Positions 46,968 to 57,570 of a stretch of 64,000 bases of DNA are shown piece after piece. Under the pieces are notes generated by a model, which searched no databases, was not told where the DNA came from, and worked only from the letters and a program-made list of their open reading frames with translations. Source of the stretch: Anaeramoeba flamelloides (Eukaryota; Metamonada; Anaeramoebidae); contig JANTQA010000029.1 in assembly GCA_027625915.1 (NCBI GenBank), positions 7,998,001-8,062,000 on the forward strand, in the 5' to 3' direction. Within the stretch, counting starts at the first letter, position 1. The number at the start of each line of letters is the position of its first letter. The translations under genes were made by a program, and so were the position numbers.

Positions 46968-47090
46968 GCCGTCTTTATTCGAAAAAAAAAAAATATACAA
47001 AAACAATTTTACAAACACAAGAAAAAATCAGAATAACTGGTGTAACACGAACCAATCTAAAAAAAATGACATGAATGAAGTCTCTTAGTC

Positions 47091-48818
47091 TAGTTAGATC
47101 AGAATAAATCTCTTTTAAACAACCTAATAACCAAAAAAAAAAAAAAAAAATAAATAAACACCAAAAGAAAAAAAAAACAAGAACAAGAAAAAGAAATATA
47201 AAAAAAAAATAATAAAAAGATAAAAAAATAGAATAAGAAACATAACTTCTAGAGAACAAAACAAAAACAAACAAACATATAGATCATACAAAAAAAGAAC
47301 ATACTATCTTACATTAATCAAATCAACAACAATTAAAAAAAAGAGCCCATAAAAATATTGTTTTTCCAGATTTCTGTAAAATGATTGAAATTACAAAATG
47401 AGAATTTTATCTCGATACTATTTGAATTAGAATACACAAATGTCGTCACCCAAAAATCCACCCTTTACCCAATTAATTTTTTTAAAGCTTTAACAATTAA
47501 TGAAGTAAATTTTTTAAAAATAAAATTAAAATCTTCTTGAGATAATTGTATTATTTTTTTTTTTTTGGTGTTTAGTGTTTTGGAATTATAAATTGGATGA
47601 GTCAATACAATCTAAATAATTTCTTAATTTGAAGATATTTTTTGAAATACAAAATTCACATATTTCCAATATTAAACCAAAAAAAAAAAAAAAATAATAT
47701 ATTATTCTTATTAATAATCAAGTTAACCCTTGAAAAATGTGTCTATATTTTTAGTTTTCTCAATGAAGGTCTTGACTTTGAAAGAAAAATTTTATTTTGT
47801 TAGATTTATAACTATTAACATTCCTAAGCTAATATCGGATAACAAAATTAATTGGGATATATCTGATTAAACAAGAGATTTTACCAATTAATTAACAATT
47901 TATATACTTCAAAAAACTAATGTTTTTTCATTTTTAAACTATAAAAAATACTTTTTTTTCAAAGAAATTTTTATTTGATGTTAATAAAAAAACAACATAA
48001 GGCGATCTTTTAAAATTTTTTAACATTGTGTTTCTATTCAAAAAATTCATTTTATTTTGCACTTTATCTATTTAAAGTTGAATTTTGTAACCGATAAAAA
48101 GCAATTTATGCTGAGTAAGACTTTTTAGTTAAAATGAGTAAGAATAAATCCAAAAAAAAAAAAATTTTTAACAAGATGTTGATTCATCCCCTTTTCAAGA
48201 GATAACCTCAAATTTTTTTTGTAAAACCTATTTAACTATTCACCAGTGAAAAAATTATGAATACATTACTCATTGTATAAAATATTCATCTCAACTTAGC
48301 ATACAAACTAATTGGGAAAATCAAATGAAAACTAAAAAAAATGAAAAATACAACAAGTAAAAAAGAAAAAAAATATGGGTATAAGATGAAATAAATAGAA
48401 AAAATTATTTTGTAGTTATATATTGTCTGATAAAATGTTTGTATATTGACTTTAATTATCTACGAAAAGCAATCAAAAAATATATTTAGAATTAAAATTA
48501 TCTTTTCTACCTACCCAATAAATCAATCAGTTTTATTCAAAATCAAAAAATAGATACTTGTATTTTTCTTATTAAATTTTAATTCAAGTTATTTTTATTT
48601 GACAGCTGGTGTATTTTTTCTATGATTCTATCCTATTAAAACCCAAAAAATGATTATAATTAATTTAAAACCATTATTTCAATCTAATAATTGTCATTTT
48701 TTAAATTATAACACACGTAAATGACTTTTTGACTAAAAAAAAAAATACGAATAATTGTTGACAAATAACTCTACGATTAAAAGGTCTATGAGATATTTGA
48801 AATTATTTTTTCCAATTA
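47091..48818. other. Intergenic, no gene seen
   Basis: 47110-47290 is strongly A-rich; the 99-codon minus frame over it is F/I-run translation. The rest holds A/T runs and no gene, RNA or paired repeat that I can support. Confidence 0.45.
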
Positions 48819-48987
48819 CCCCCAGTTCCACTTTTAACACACAAACTTTCAATGAAATTTAAGGTACAAAAAATCTCAAAATAAGGTACATTGTTTGGAA
48901 TTTTTTTTTTACACAAATAATTTTACTAGAATTTGGATTTTGTGCCTTAATTTCCATTCAAAGTTTGTTTCTTAAAAGTGAACTGAG
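48819..48987. mobile_element. Family N MITE, copy N2
   Basis: 169 bp between TA at 48817 and 48988. Ends cccccagttccacttttaac and, read inward, ctcagttcacttttaagaaa. Non-coding; 70 bp from N3. Confidence 0.6.
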
Positions 48988-49055
48988 TATATTTCCTACC
49001 CGGTATTTCTTTTTTTTTTTCTCATAATCATAAGAAATTAAATATAAATATTTTA

Positions 49056-49247
49056 CAGCCAGTTCCACATTGAAGGTATAAGATTTCAACGAAATTTAAG
49101 GTACACAACAATCTCAAATTACTACAAAAAATTCAGATTCCAGTAAAATAAATTGTAAAATAAAAAATTCTAAATTTTGTGCCTTATTTTGAGATTTTTT
49201 GTGCCTTAAATTTCATTCAAATTTTATACCTTCAAAGTGGAAGTGAT
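49056..49247. mobile_element. Family N MITE, copy N3
   Basis: About 192 bp after TA at 49054-49055. Left cagccagttccacattgaag; right ccttcaaagtggaagtgatt. Retains the internal caacgaaatttaaggtac block and its inverse. Confidence 0.65.
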
Positions 49248-50531
49248 TATATATTTTTGAAATAAAATCTAAATAATTTAATTTTGCAAAAAAGGACGTT
49301 CATAAACTAATTTTTATTATAATATTCTCAAAAAATAAAAAAGACAATTTTGAGAAAAAAAAGTATTTTTAAGGAACCCATACCCTATTAAATATCAGAA
49401 TTTATTTCTGTGCATGAATAAGTAATTTGCAAGATAGAATAGATAACATTTCCTATTGTAAAGTTATTAAGTTGTTCATAGAAAATGTTCAAAATGTTCA
49501 AAATTAATCAATAAAAAACTTGGACTTTTGATCAAATAGGAAAATTTATGTTTTTCATTTTAAAAATATTTTCTTTTTATTGTTCTTTTCCCTTAAAAAA
49601 AAAAAAAACAGTATTCATATTCTGTTTATCATGGAAGCAGCAAATTATTTTAAATATAACAATCCACAATGAACTATTTTCAATCATAATTAATCAGATT
49701 ATTTTACAATACCCCCGTTTATAATTTCTTTTCATTATATATAGAAATAATAAAAAAAAAAAAAAAAACAAAAAAAAGAAATATAAATAAAAATAGAATT
49801 AAAATTCAAAAAAAAAAAAAACTAAACAAATATCTAATATCTATAAATACTATACTTATCTAACCCAATTTTAACAGAATTAACTTTAAAATCAGAAAAC
49901 CCAAAGAATAGACTTTGAAAAAAAAAAAAAAAACATTCAAAATAGATCCAACAACCAAAATTAATAAATAATTAATGTAAAATTTATTTCCAAAAAAATA
50001 ATAAAAAAATATAATGTAAAAAAAAATAATTATAAATAAACATCAAAAAATATGTTTGTTCATCAATATAAGTAAATAAATACACAAAACAGAATTATTC
50101 ATAAACTTTAATGCCATTTCACTTATATACTTTTTTTCCAAAATTATTTCAATTTTTGAATAAAAAAATAAGTTCTAATATTTATTTTTTCTCTGTTTAA
50201 CTTCCAACAAAGAGCACAAATTACGGATTTAATCAAAGAATTCCCACCCTAATACTATTTCTAAATATGTGCGAGTTTCATGAAATAAATTGAATAAAGT
50301 ATTAGTGTGACAATGTATAAATTTTTGGTTTCTGAAATGGTTGTTAGATATTTGAATAATTTCCCATTGATAAATTATATCCAAGAAACCTAATTATAGA
50401 TAAAATATCTTTGCCGAAGAGAAGGATATATTGATAAACTATTCGATATAAACAAAAATAAATAAAACCCACGATTAACGACTACTAATTGTTTTTTTTT
50501 TTTTTTTAATTAATGTATATATGAAAAAAAA
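49248..50531. other. 3' flank of the bZIP gene, no gene seen
   Basis: A/T-rich with A-runs near 49755 and 49915 and a T-run near 50492. No gene or paired repeat recognised. Confidence 0.45.
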
Positions 50532-51926
50532 TTAACAAGTGTGTAGCGTATTATTAAGATTATGTGATAAATTTGAATCGGATTCCTGGGAAGAAAGATT
50601 TTGATTTGAATGATTAAAAATATTTGTTCTTTTTGAGGCATGATGAAAAGTATCCATATTACTGTCTTCATAAAAGTCATCATGGTCTTCATAATCTTGA
50701 TCATCAAACAAAATAAGATTTTTATCAGAGGCAGCAAGGTGTCTGGAACTGAATGCCAATGTTGTTGTGGTTGTCCTTTTTCCCTGGGAATGAACAATAA
50801 GGGTATTATGAAAAAGAATTCCACAGCAGATCAAAAAAATTAATAAAAACCCAGACGCTAAACTCTCTTGGTAATTATCTGAATGTAAGAAAATATTCTT
50901 ATTTAATTTTGTATTTTGCAGAAATTCATTTTTTTTTTCGCCCATTTTGTGAAAAATTCCAATAATTGGATTTTCTTTTGGCATTTTTTCATTATTTGTT
51001 TTTTGAGAATAGAAATCGTTCTCATGATGATGGTGATGATGTATACTATTCTCGACGTCTTTTGACTTTTCAAGGTTGAAATTTGAAGAGAATAATTGCT
51101 CTGTTTTTGCATTTGGGTTTTGCACTTGCTTTTTCAACTCGATAATTTCTTGCCGCATATGATCTTTTTCTTGCTTTAGCTCATTTACAAAGACGGAAAG
51201 AGATTGGTTTTTCTTTTTCAGGCTCTTTGCTAATTCGTTTAAATTGCTCAGCCGAATCCTTGCTCTTCCTCGGCTCGTTTCTGCGCTGATCCTATTTTGT
51301 AATTTCTTTCTTTGTGCTTTTTGCTCTTTGGAAAGCAAATTAAATTGCTCTTTTGTCATTGGCGACAGAATGTCCACCATTTCCCCGTTCAAGTTTTTTA
51401 CAATCTGCTTTTTCTTGAATTTTGATTTAATTTCTTGCTGATATGAATCTAGCCTTTGGCTTTTCTTTTGTTTACTCACTTTGGCCTTTTCAAGAACTCT
51501 GTCAAGTTTTTTTGTTTTTTTTCTTTTTCTGGTCTTTAAGATGATTAATTTTTTTCCTTCTCTTCGGGTGAATGATTGTTTGCACCCTTTCAAGTCACTC
51601 CGCCCCCACGATTTTATTTTTGAAAGGTCTTGTAAATGGATCGTATTAAGAAGTGGATCATTTTTATTAATGTTGATCGGTGGTAAATTTAAATTAAAGT
51701 TGAAATTGTCGTTGTCTTTGTTATTTCCATTTTCTTCCTTATTTCCGTTTTTGGTTAAGCCCCCTCTTTTTTCACTTTCAAAAACTAAAAGCGATTCAGA
51801 TTCTTGTGTTTGGTATGGCTCATACAATGAGAAATCAGCACCATCTTCGGGAATTTCAATAAAAAAGTTTTCTAAATTTTGCAAATGATCAGGTAATTCT
51901 CGTTCTTTTTCATTTTTTTTATTCAT
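50532..51926 (-). CDS. Membrane-tethered bZIP transcription factor (ATF6/CREB3-like layout)
   Basis: 464 residues, single exon. The basic region at 205-225 has the exact bZIP spacing N211-x7-R219-x9-L229 (QNRISAETSRGR), and the zipper heptads are L229, L236, L243, L250, M257, L264. A basic patch at 130-140 (KTRKRKKTKK) could aid nuclear import. A single hydrophobic segment at about 356-373 (LASGFLLIFLICCGIL) follows the zipper, and about 20 residues after it lies SSRHLA (R395), fitting the site-1 protease pattern R-x-L-x. So: cytosolic bZIP, one membrane span, short acidic lumenal tail, like ATF6, CREB3 and plant bZIP17/28, which are cut in the Golgi under ER stress. His-run at 296-301; Asn-rich acidic N-terminus probably activates. 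Family and fold are seen; tethering and cleavage are inferred. The ATG chosen opens the frame and follows a T-rich flank. Confidence 0.85.
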   Translation of the reverse strand: MNKKNEKERELPDHLQNLENFFIEIPEDGADFSLYEPYQTQESESLLVFESEKRGGLTKNGNKEENGNNKDNDNFNFNLNLPPININKNDPLLNTIHLQDLSKIKSWGRSDLKGCKQSFTRREGKKLIILKTRKRKKTKKLDRVLEKAKVSKQKKSQRLDSYQQEIKSKFKKKQIVKNLNGEMVDILSPMTKEQFNLLSKEQKAQRKKLQNRISAETSRGRARIRLSNLNELAKSLKKKNQSLSVFVNELKQEKDHMRQEIIELKKQVQNPNAKTEQLFSSNFNLEKSKDVENSIHHHHHHENDFYSQKTNNEKMPKENPIIGIFHKMGEKKNEFLQNTKLNKNIFLHSDNYQESLASGFLLIFLICCGILFHNTLIVHSQGKRTTTTTLAFSSRHLAASDKNLILFDDQDYEDHDDFYEDSNMDTFHHASKRTNIFNHSNQNLSSQESDSNLSHNLNNTLHTC

Positions 51927-53049
51927 TTTCTGTTGTTATTCAAAGTATTTGTCTTTTGATAAATCTTGGTTTCTTTTTCCCTTTATTATTTATTTTCCAA
52001 GTTAAAAAAAATGAAATGTTTGGAAAATTATTTTCTTTTATTTTTTTTATAAACTACGTGGGACTAAAAATAATTCTCTTGTTTTTTTGTGAACTATTTA
52101 CATAACAAGAATCATTTGAATTTTAATGAATTTGGAGAAAATGGGAACAGTTTGGATATGGTCTTTGTTTTGAAAAAACAGATAGCCTAAAACAAAATTT
52201 CAATTAATTTGAGTTTTTCAGAAGATCATTTGCAAGATTGGAATTTTCTCATTTAATTAATAAGATGAAACCTACCACCCTCAAGAACCTTTGAATTGTA
52301 AAATTAAAAGTATACAGTTGGGTTTGAGAGATCAAACAATTCAATTGTTTTTATTTATTGTCACGGTTTTATTTTTCATTTGGGGACTTTGAGTGATTGT
52401 TTTTTGACGATTCAAAAAGGTACTTATAGATGTGTTCTTCTTCGTAAGTGAGGAAAAATAAATTATTCCTCTGTGAAAGTGAAGAGTAAAAGAGGATCAT
52501 TTTTCGAATTTGAGAATAATTTGATTGGGTAGAATATCAAGGTACTTTAAAAATGAATCTTGAGTCTGTTGTTGGTAAGTTCTTTGCTCACTTTTTGTGT
52601 TTTTCAATTTTTGAATCTATTAATGATTCCTTTTTTGAGGGAAACATGACAATAAAAGTACTATCCATATAAATACTTTAAATACTTTTTGGAACTTTCA
52701 GATTAACAGTCAGAAAGATTTCAGTTTCTGAAATTCTTTCATATTATTCCAGATTTCAAATATACTGATAAATTCTAATAAATTTCAAAAAATTTTTAGT
52801 TCAATATCCATTTTTATAAATCTTCGAACTGTTTATTATCAAACATTTCCAGGAAAAAGAATATGTTTTGAAGAACAACTAATTTTACAGAGTTTCTTAA
52901 ACACTGGAGTTCATAAAATGCTTAATTCAAAGCTTGAGTATAATAATTTCAAAAAGGAAAATCAAGTCAAAATTTCCAAACATATATTGCAATTTATCAA
53001 TAACTTTCAAAAATTTCAATCTATTCAAAATGTGATCTTTTGTTAATTA
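51927..53049. other. Upstream region of the bZIP gene, no gene seen
   Basis: AT-rich 5' flank. I looked for a CCAAT/ACGT-type ER-stress element but nothing convincing stands out. No open frame or paired repeat. Confidence 0.4.
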
Positions 53050-53362
53050 TTATTTTTTGCCCTTTTTGGGTTTTTACATAAATTGTATAACTTAAAGTAG
53101 TGACATAAATACCGGACATAAAAATAATCCATGGCAAGTTTTTTAATTGTGAGTATTAGGAAAATTGTTGTATAATTTCTTATATTTTCAATTTTTAAAT
53201 TTTTTATGAACCCAGTATTAACCCAACCCAAAGTTCATTAAAGTAGGGTTTATTGTTGGTTTCTTTGATTGGTTGATGCATAGACCTTCTAGAACAAAAA
53301 AAACATGCTTTTTATTTTGAAACGGACATTAAACTTTTCTGCACGCTTTATTTTAACAACAG
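53050..53362. mobile_element. Chimeric remnant: partial D3 joined to right half of E2
   Basis: 53050-53255 matches one side of D1 (taccggacataaaaataatc and attgtgagtattaggaaaat), and directly adjoining 53257-53362 matches the right half of E1 (attggtttctttgattggtt-type, then ctgcacgctttattttaaca ending cagTA). Joined probably by deletion of the intervening parts. Confidence 0.5.
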
Positions 53363-53581
53363 TAATCAAATAAACTCTGTTTCAGTCAAAGGTGCCCAAA
53401 ATTTTTTTCAAATATCAATTATTTTATATAATTGGCCTTTGAAGAACACATAAGAAATAAACAGAATAATATACATTAAAGAATTGTTGATATATGTCTG
53501 AAAGAAAACTAATTAATCAATAAATTTTCTTAAAAATTGAAAAACTCAAATTCTTAGGGCCCTATTGAGAAAAACAACAAT

Positions 53582-53790
53582 GTTCGTTTTGAACTTCTAC
53601 TGGTGTTTGAATAATAAATATGAAACATTTTTCACTTCATTTTCCATACTTTTCTTTTAGAAATCCAGTCCCCAAACGAAGTGTGTTGGTATTTGTGATC
53701 TCTATTTGAAAAAGCAAATGAAAATGAAGTGAAAATTTTTCACATTTATTAAACAAATATCAAGATCAATGTTCGAATAAAATTGCAATA
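53582..53790. mobile_element. Family G MITE, copy G1
   Basis: About 205 bp with inverted arms: atttttcacttcattttc near 53628 and its inverse gaaaatgaagtgaaaatttt near 53726; outer parts gttcgttttgaac and the inverse cgaacattgatcttg. Part of the right arm recurs at about 11725-11800. Confidence 0.45.
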
Positions 53791-54149
53791 GAAATCGATA
53801 TAATTTCTCAACAATAATTTCCATGGTTTCAATAACCTTAGAATAACACATTTTTACAAATGACGATTGATCTTGCTATAAAAAAAATTTTTTTGCAACT
53901 TAATGACGTTTGAAAAATAAAATCGAAAAAAAAAAAACAAAAATGTGTAAATATATGAAAAAATGATTTCAATTTTGAAAATTTCCAAAATAAAATTTTT
54001 CTTCTAATATCTATGTAAACCCTTTAAACACATGTATTATACCCATGACAACTGGGCCCATTTGACTGAAAAATAGTTTAGTAAAAAAAAGTTGATCCTC
54101 ATCAATTAAGGTTTCCTATTCCCTGAAATTTGAAAAATGATTATCTTTA
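53791..54149. other. Spacer, no gene seen
   Basis: AT-rich spacer between G1 and R1 with no recognised content. Confidence 0.4.
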
Positions 54150-54378
54150 TTTATTTATTTATTGTAGAAAGGAGTAATCAAAGAAAATTAACTAAAATAA
54201 AAAAGAGAAGAAGAAAAATAATTAAAATATTCAAGTAAAAAACTATTATATCATTTACCTGACCAAATTTAAGATTATCCACCTCCCGAATAAACAGAAG
54301 GAGCAAAAACCCGATAGAAAAATTATTATCAATAAATAAGATTCCACAAACTGTGATTAATAAATTGGTATTCCAAGA
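54150..54378 (-). repeat. Family R repeat, copy R1 (SINE- or LINE-end-like)
   Basis: Reverse-complement match to about 60790-61010. On the minus strand it starts cttggaataccaatttatta and ends in actcctttct then a run of about four ataa units, the kind of short-unit tail seen on SINEs and LINE 3' ends. No clear Pol III A and B boxes, so the class is open. It replaces the left end of B1. Confidence 0.4.
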
Positions 54379-54910
54379 AGAAAAGATTATCTTTTATTTT
54401 GTAAGGTGGTATGCTAATTTGATTTTTAGCAGATTGATCATGAGCTTGATATGGGTTTCAATAGTGGTCTAAAAATGGAAATTTTTTCAATTTATCTATT
54501 TTTTTTCAGAAATCTAAATTGAAGAGTGTAAGGTTAATTGGGTAGAAAAATTATAAAAAAATGTGGTTTATGGGTTTGTGATAGAAATTTATAATTAGGT
54601 TTGGTTTTATATGGGTACTTTTAAATAAAAATTTTTTTCATTTAGTTAATTGACAAAAAAGTAAAACAATATTTTCTTCTAAAACCCAAAAATACAAAGT
54701 TATTCTTGAACACCTATCAAACTCTGAATTTGAAATCTTCATTTCAGATTTGGGAAAAATAAAAAATAAATTGTCAAAAAGTGCCATTTTAGGACTAGTA
54801 TTAAAACCCCTACCAAGCTCAAGATCCATCAGCTAAAAACTAAATTAACAATTTGTCACACCCTACACAAGATAATCTTTTTTGAAATTTCAGATATTAG
54901 GCAACCTTAA
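54379..54910. mobile_element. Family B element, copy B1, inserted in A5
   Basis: Inverted arms of about 150 bp: left aaaagattatcttttatttt then gagcttgatatgggttt, right the inverse ending aagataatctttttt and then aggcaaccTTAA (54907-54910). The outer ~45 bp of the left arm is missing. The right TTAA is followed by family A internal sequence (aaaatgatttttctaatta). Non-coding. Confidence 0.65.
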
Positions 54911-55362
54911 AAATGATTTTTCTAATTATAAAAAAACCCAACAATTTTAGAATAAAATCTGCATTTTTTACAAATTTAAAGTTCAAATTGTCAATATTCA
55001 GACTTCCAGAATTGCAAAATATCTTTCAAAACTTTTTCAATAAATTAATATTAGATTTAAGGAAAAAAATTCTCTTGTTTCAAAAAATAAATAATTAACA
55101 AATAGATTCTTTTAACAAATCATTTCTGAAATCTTGGAACTGGTTAGTGAGTTTAATATTAACATCAAAAAAGGAAACAGAAAAAATCAGTTTTTAGGTT
55201 TTTGTGCTTGACAATTATTGAGTAAATCTTTGAAATTAAAAAATTCTAAAAAAAGAGTTACTAAGAGAGGTGCTAAAAGATCAATTACAAAATATTGGAA
55301 TTATGCTGTTCTTTTTGTTTCTATTTTTTAGATTTGAAAAAGGAATTTTAAAAAAAAGGATC
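54911..55362 (+). mobile_element. Family A element, partial copy A5, cut by B1
   Basis: Matches the central part of A2 (28382-28810): ttttagaataaaatctgcat near 54947 and attattgagtaaatctttga near 55215. The left third is not seen beyond B1, and the right terminus is also missing. Confidence 0.55.
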
Positions 55363-55943
55363 GACTGATATTTGAATAACAAATGGGATAAATTTAACAC
55401 TTCGTTATCCTTTTTATCTTTCTCAGATTTTTTTGATTGAATTTTCATAGAGATAGATATAATTTTGTAATATCTCTGCTATCTGTTTGATTAATTTTAG
55501 ATTCGATTCATTGGTATATTTTTGGATGAACTCATAATCCTGATAGAAGGAATTTTTTGAAATTGAAAAAAGGAGATCCGCTTCGAAGATGTCCCATTAA
55601 AATATCAAATACGAGTATTTGATTAATTTCATTTCTTTTAGATTTTTTTGTAAGCTATTTGTTTGGTTGTTGTATTTTGTTACAAGTTATTTGTGGCTTT
55701 TGTTTTCATTTTTTAATCTTTACTATGTGCTAAAAGTAGTTTTTTAGATCGGTTATTTTTTTTAGTATCGAATTTGGGTTTGCGATAAAACGTTATTCAA
55801 ATATTACAAAATTAACTTCTTGTAATAAAAAACTTAAATTTAATATAGGAATAAATTGAAAATTTTAAGATTTTTGTTATTGGAATTCTGTAAAAAAAAA
55901 TTTATTATTTTTCTTTTCGATTTCTCTTAAAAAAAAAACTAAT
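55363..55943. other. Spacer, no gene seen
   Basis: AT-rich; 55365-55420 and 55590-55620 weakly recall the ends of family G. Downstream side of the tRNA gene. Confidence 0.4.
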
Positions 55944-55949
55944 AAAAAA
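55944..55949 (-). terminator. Pol III T-run terminator of tRNA-Tyr
   Basis: Six T residues on the minus strand immediately after the discriminator base, the standard RNA polymerase III stop. Confidence 0.85.
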
Positions 55950-56035
55950 TCTCATCAACCTGATTCGAACAGGTGACCTATTGATTTCAATGATTCCACT
56001 ACAGTCAACCGCTCTACCAACTGAGCTATGATGAG
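55950..56035 (-). tRNA. tRNA-Tyr (GTA) with a 13-nt intron
   Basis: Minus strand. Acceptor stem CTCATCA/TGATGAG pairs perfectly and has the C1-G72 pair typical of eukaryotic tRNA-Tyr; D-arm GCTC...GAGC with AGTTGGTA; anticodon stem GTTGA/TCAAT; T-arm ACCTG TTCGAAT CAGGT; discriminator A. The loop holds CTGTAG then 13 extra bases before the final A, the canonical intron position after base 37, so a tRNA splicing endonuclease substrate. Internal promoter boxes TAGCTCAGTTGG and GTTCGAATC are intact. CCA is not encoded. Confidence 0.95.
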
Positions 56036-57339
56036 ATGATGTAAAAATGCTCAATTTTAATTAATTAAAATAAATATTATTGTTTTTCGTGATCTTTTAA
56101 AGTGTTATTTCAAACTTTTTATCACTCAAAGAAAACCAATGACATTATTGAAGCAAATAAACTCAATTATCTAACTTAAATATATCATTATTCTAAATAA
56201 ATAAAATTTCAATATGTAAATTAAAATCATATTTCATAAATGGCATCAGATTTAATCGTTTGTAAAATTTTAAATTTTGCTTTTTCTTTTATCTTTTTTT
56301 TTTAATAGCCTTAAGCCAAATATCAATTTTTAACCCCAAATTAACTATCAGAAAATTGAGGATCTATAATTTCTTTTAAAATGAACATTACTTATAAAAC
56401 AAAACTTATTGTCAACAATTTTAATTTTCCAAAGAAATTGAGAATTTTGCAAGAGCTTTTCAATTAAAATCGGCTAAAATTTTTTTAACTTCGTTTTTTT
56501 TTTTGAAATTTATCTTTTATAGAAATAGTTATTTTATGGATATCTACACTAATACGAAGTTTATTATTTCTCTTATTTCTAAATTATGGTATGATTGTTG
56601 ATTCTCAAGAAAAAAGTGAATTTTTCATTTTTGGGTGGGCCACTTTAAGTGAAATAGAGTTTAGTTTCTAAGTCTGACCTTATTTTTATAAACATTTTTA
56701 CATATTCTCTACCTAATTTAACCAAATCATTTTACTCAAAAACAACTTTTCAAACACTAAAATTTTCGTGATCGAATACAAACCAAACCATAAAAATTTT
56801 TTTTTCACAGAATTGTGATTAGAGATTTTTTCTCTTCATATTTTGATGATTCAAATTATCCTGAAACAAAATAAATCAGAAAAACAATAATTATAAATGA
56901 ACAAACTTAGTTTACTAAAAAAAATATTCTAATTCCACAAAATAATCAAAAATTTAAACAAAAAATAATTGAAATTTAGCTCTCCCTTATTTCGAAAAAG
57001 TTATAAAATTAAATCAAAGAATAAAATAAAAAAATCGAAGGGAAATTCAAAAGATTAAATAGAACCAAAAAAAGAAAAATATAAATATAATTAGAATAAA
57101 TTGATGAATTTTACATCTTGGAAAATTAATTAGTTCTTCTGAAAATCCTTGAATAAAGTAAAATATTAACAATTTACTCTATTCTTTTTACTTTTTGAAA
57201 AATGTAGTAATCTTTTTAGTAATTTTTGTGATAAAAACAGAAAATCTAAAGAATGCAGCCCTTATTTTTTTTTTAATTTTAAAAGAATAGAGTAAAATTT
57301 TAAATATTCTATTAATTTCCTAAATTAAATATAAAAACC
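56036..57339. other. Intergenic, no gene seen (contains repeat Q2)
   Basis: 5' flank of the tRNA gene and AT-rich spacer. Only the Q2 match at 56520-56665 could be paired with another repeat. Confidence 0.45.
56520..56665 (+). repeat. Family Q repeat, copy Q2
   Basis: Shares gaagtttattatttctctta and gaatttttcatttttggg with Q1 in the reductase intron (14360-14540). Confidence 0.5.
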
Positions 57340-57470
57340 ACTGTGTAGTTTTCCAGAATTTAAATAATTTGATTTAATTCAAAAATTTTCTTTATATTTC
57401 TTGAATCAAAAAAATAAAGCTAGATATTCTACTAGACTCAATAGCACTCGACGACACCCCAAAAGAATGT
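57340..57470. repeat. Family L repeat, copy L3
   Basis: tagttttccagaatttaaat near 57347, then a hairpin remnant, then cactcgacgacacccc near 57446, the inverse of the decamer motif seen in L1. Confidence 0.4.
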
Positions 57471-57570
57471 TTTCAAATAATAAGAAACAAAAGGCCTTAT
57501 TTACAACCCAAAATATTAAAGTTATCCTTCAAGTTCTAAACTTTTAAAATCCTGGATGTTTAGGAACTAC

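Noticed and set aside
46975-47274. 99-codon minus frame with hydrophobic runs
   Set aside because: It is the antisense of an A-rich tract and overlaps the end of element A3.
50640-51888. Plus-strand frames antisense to the bZIP gene
   Set aside because: The minus strand shows the exact bZIP spacing and zipper; the plus frames have no motif.
54150-54378. R1 as a tRNA-derived SINE
   Set aside because: Short-unit tail is present but no A/B boxes or tRNA fold could be found, so the class was left open.
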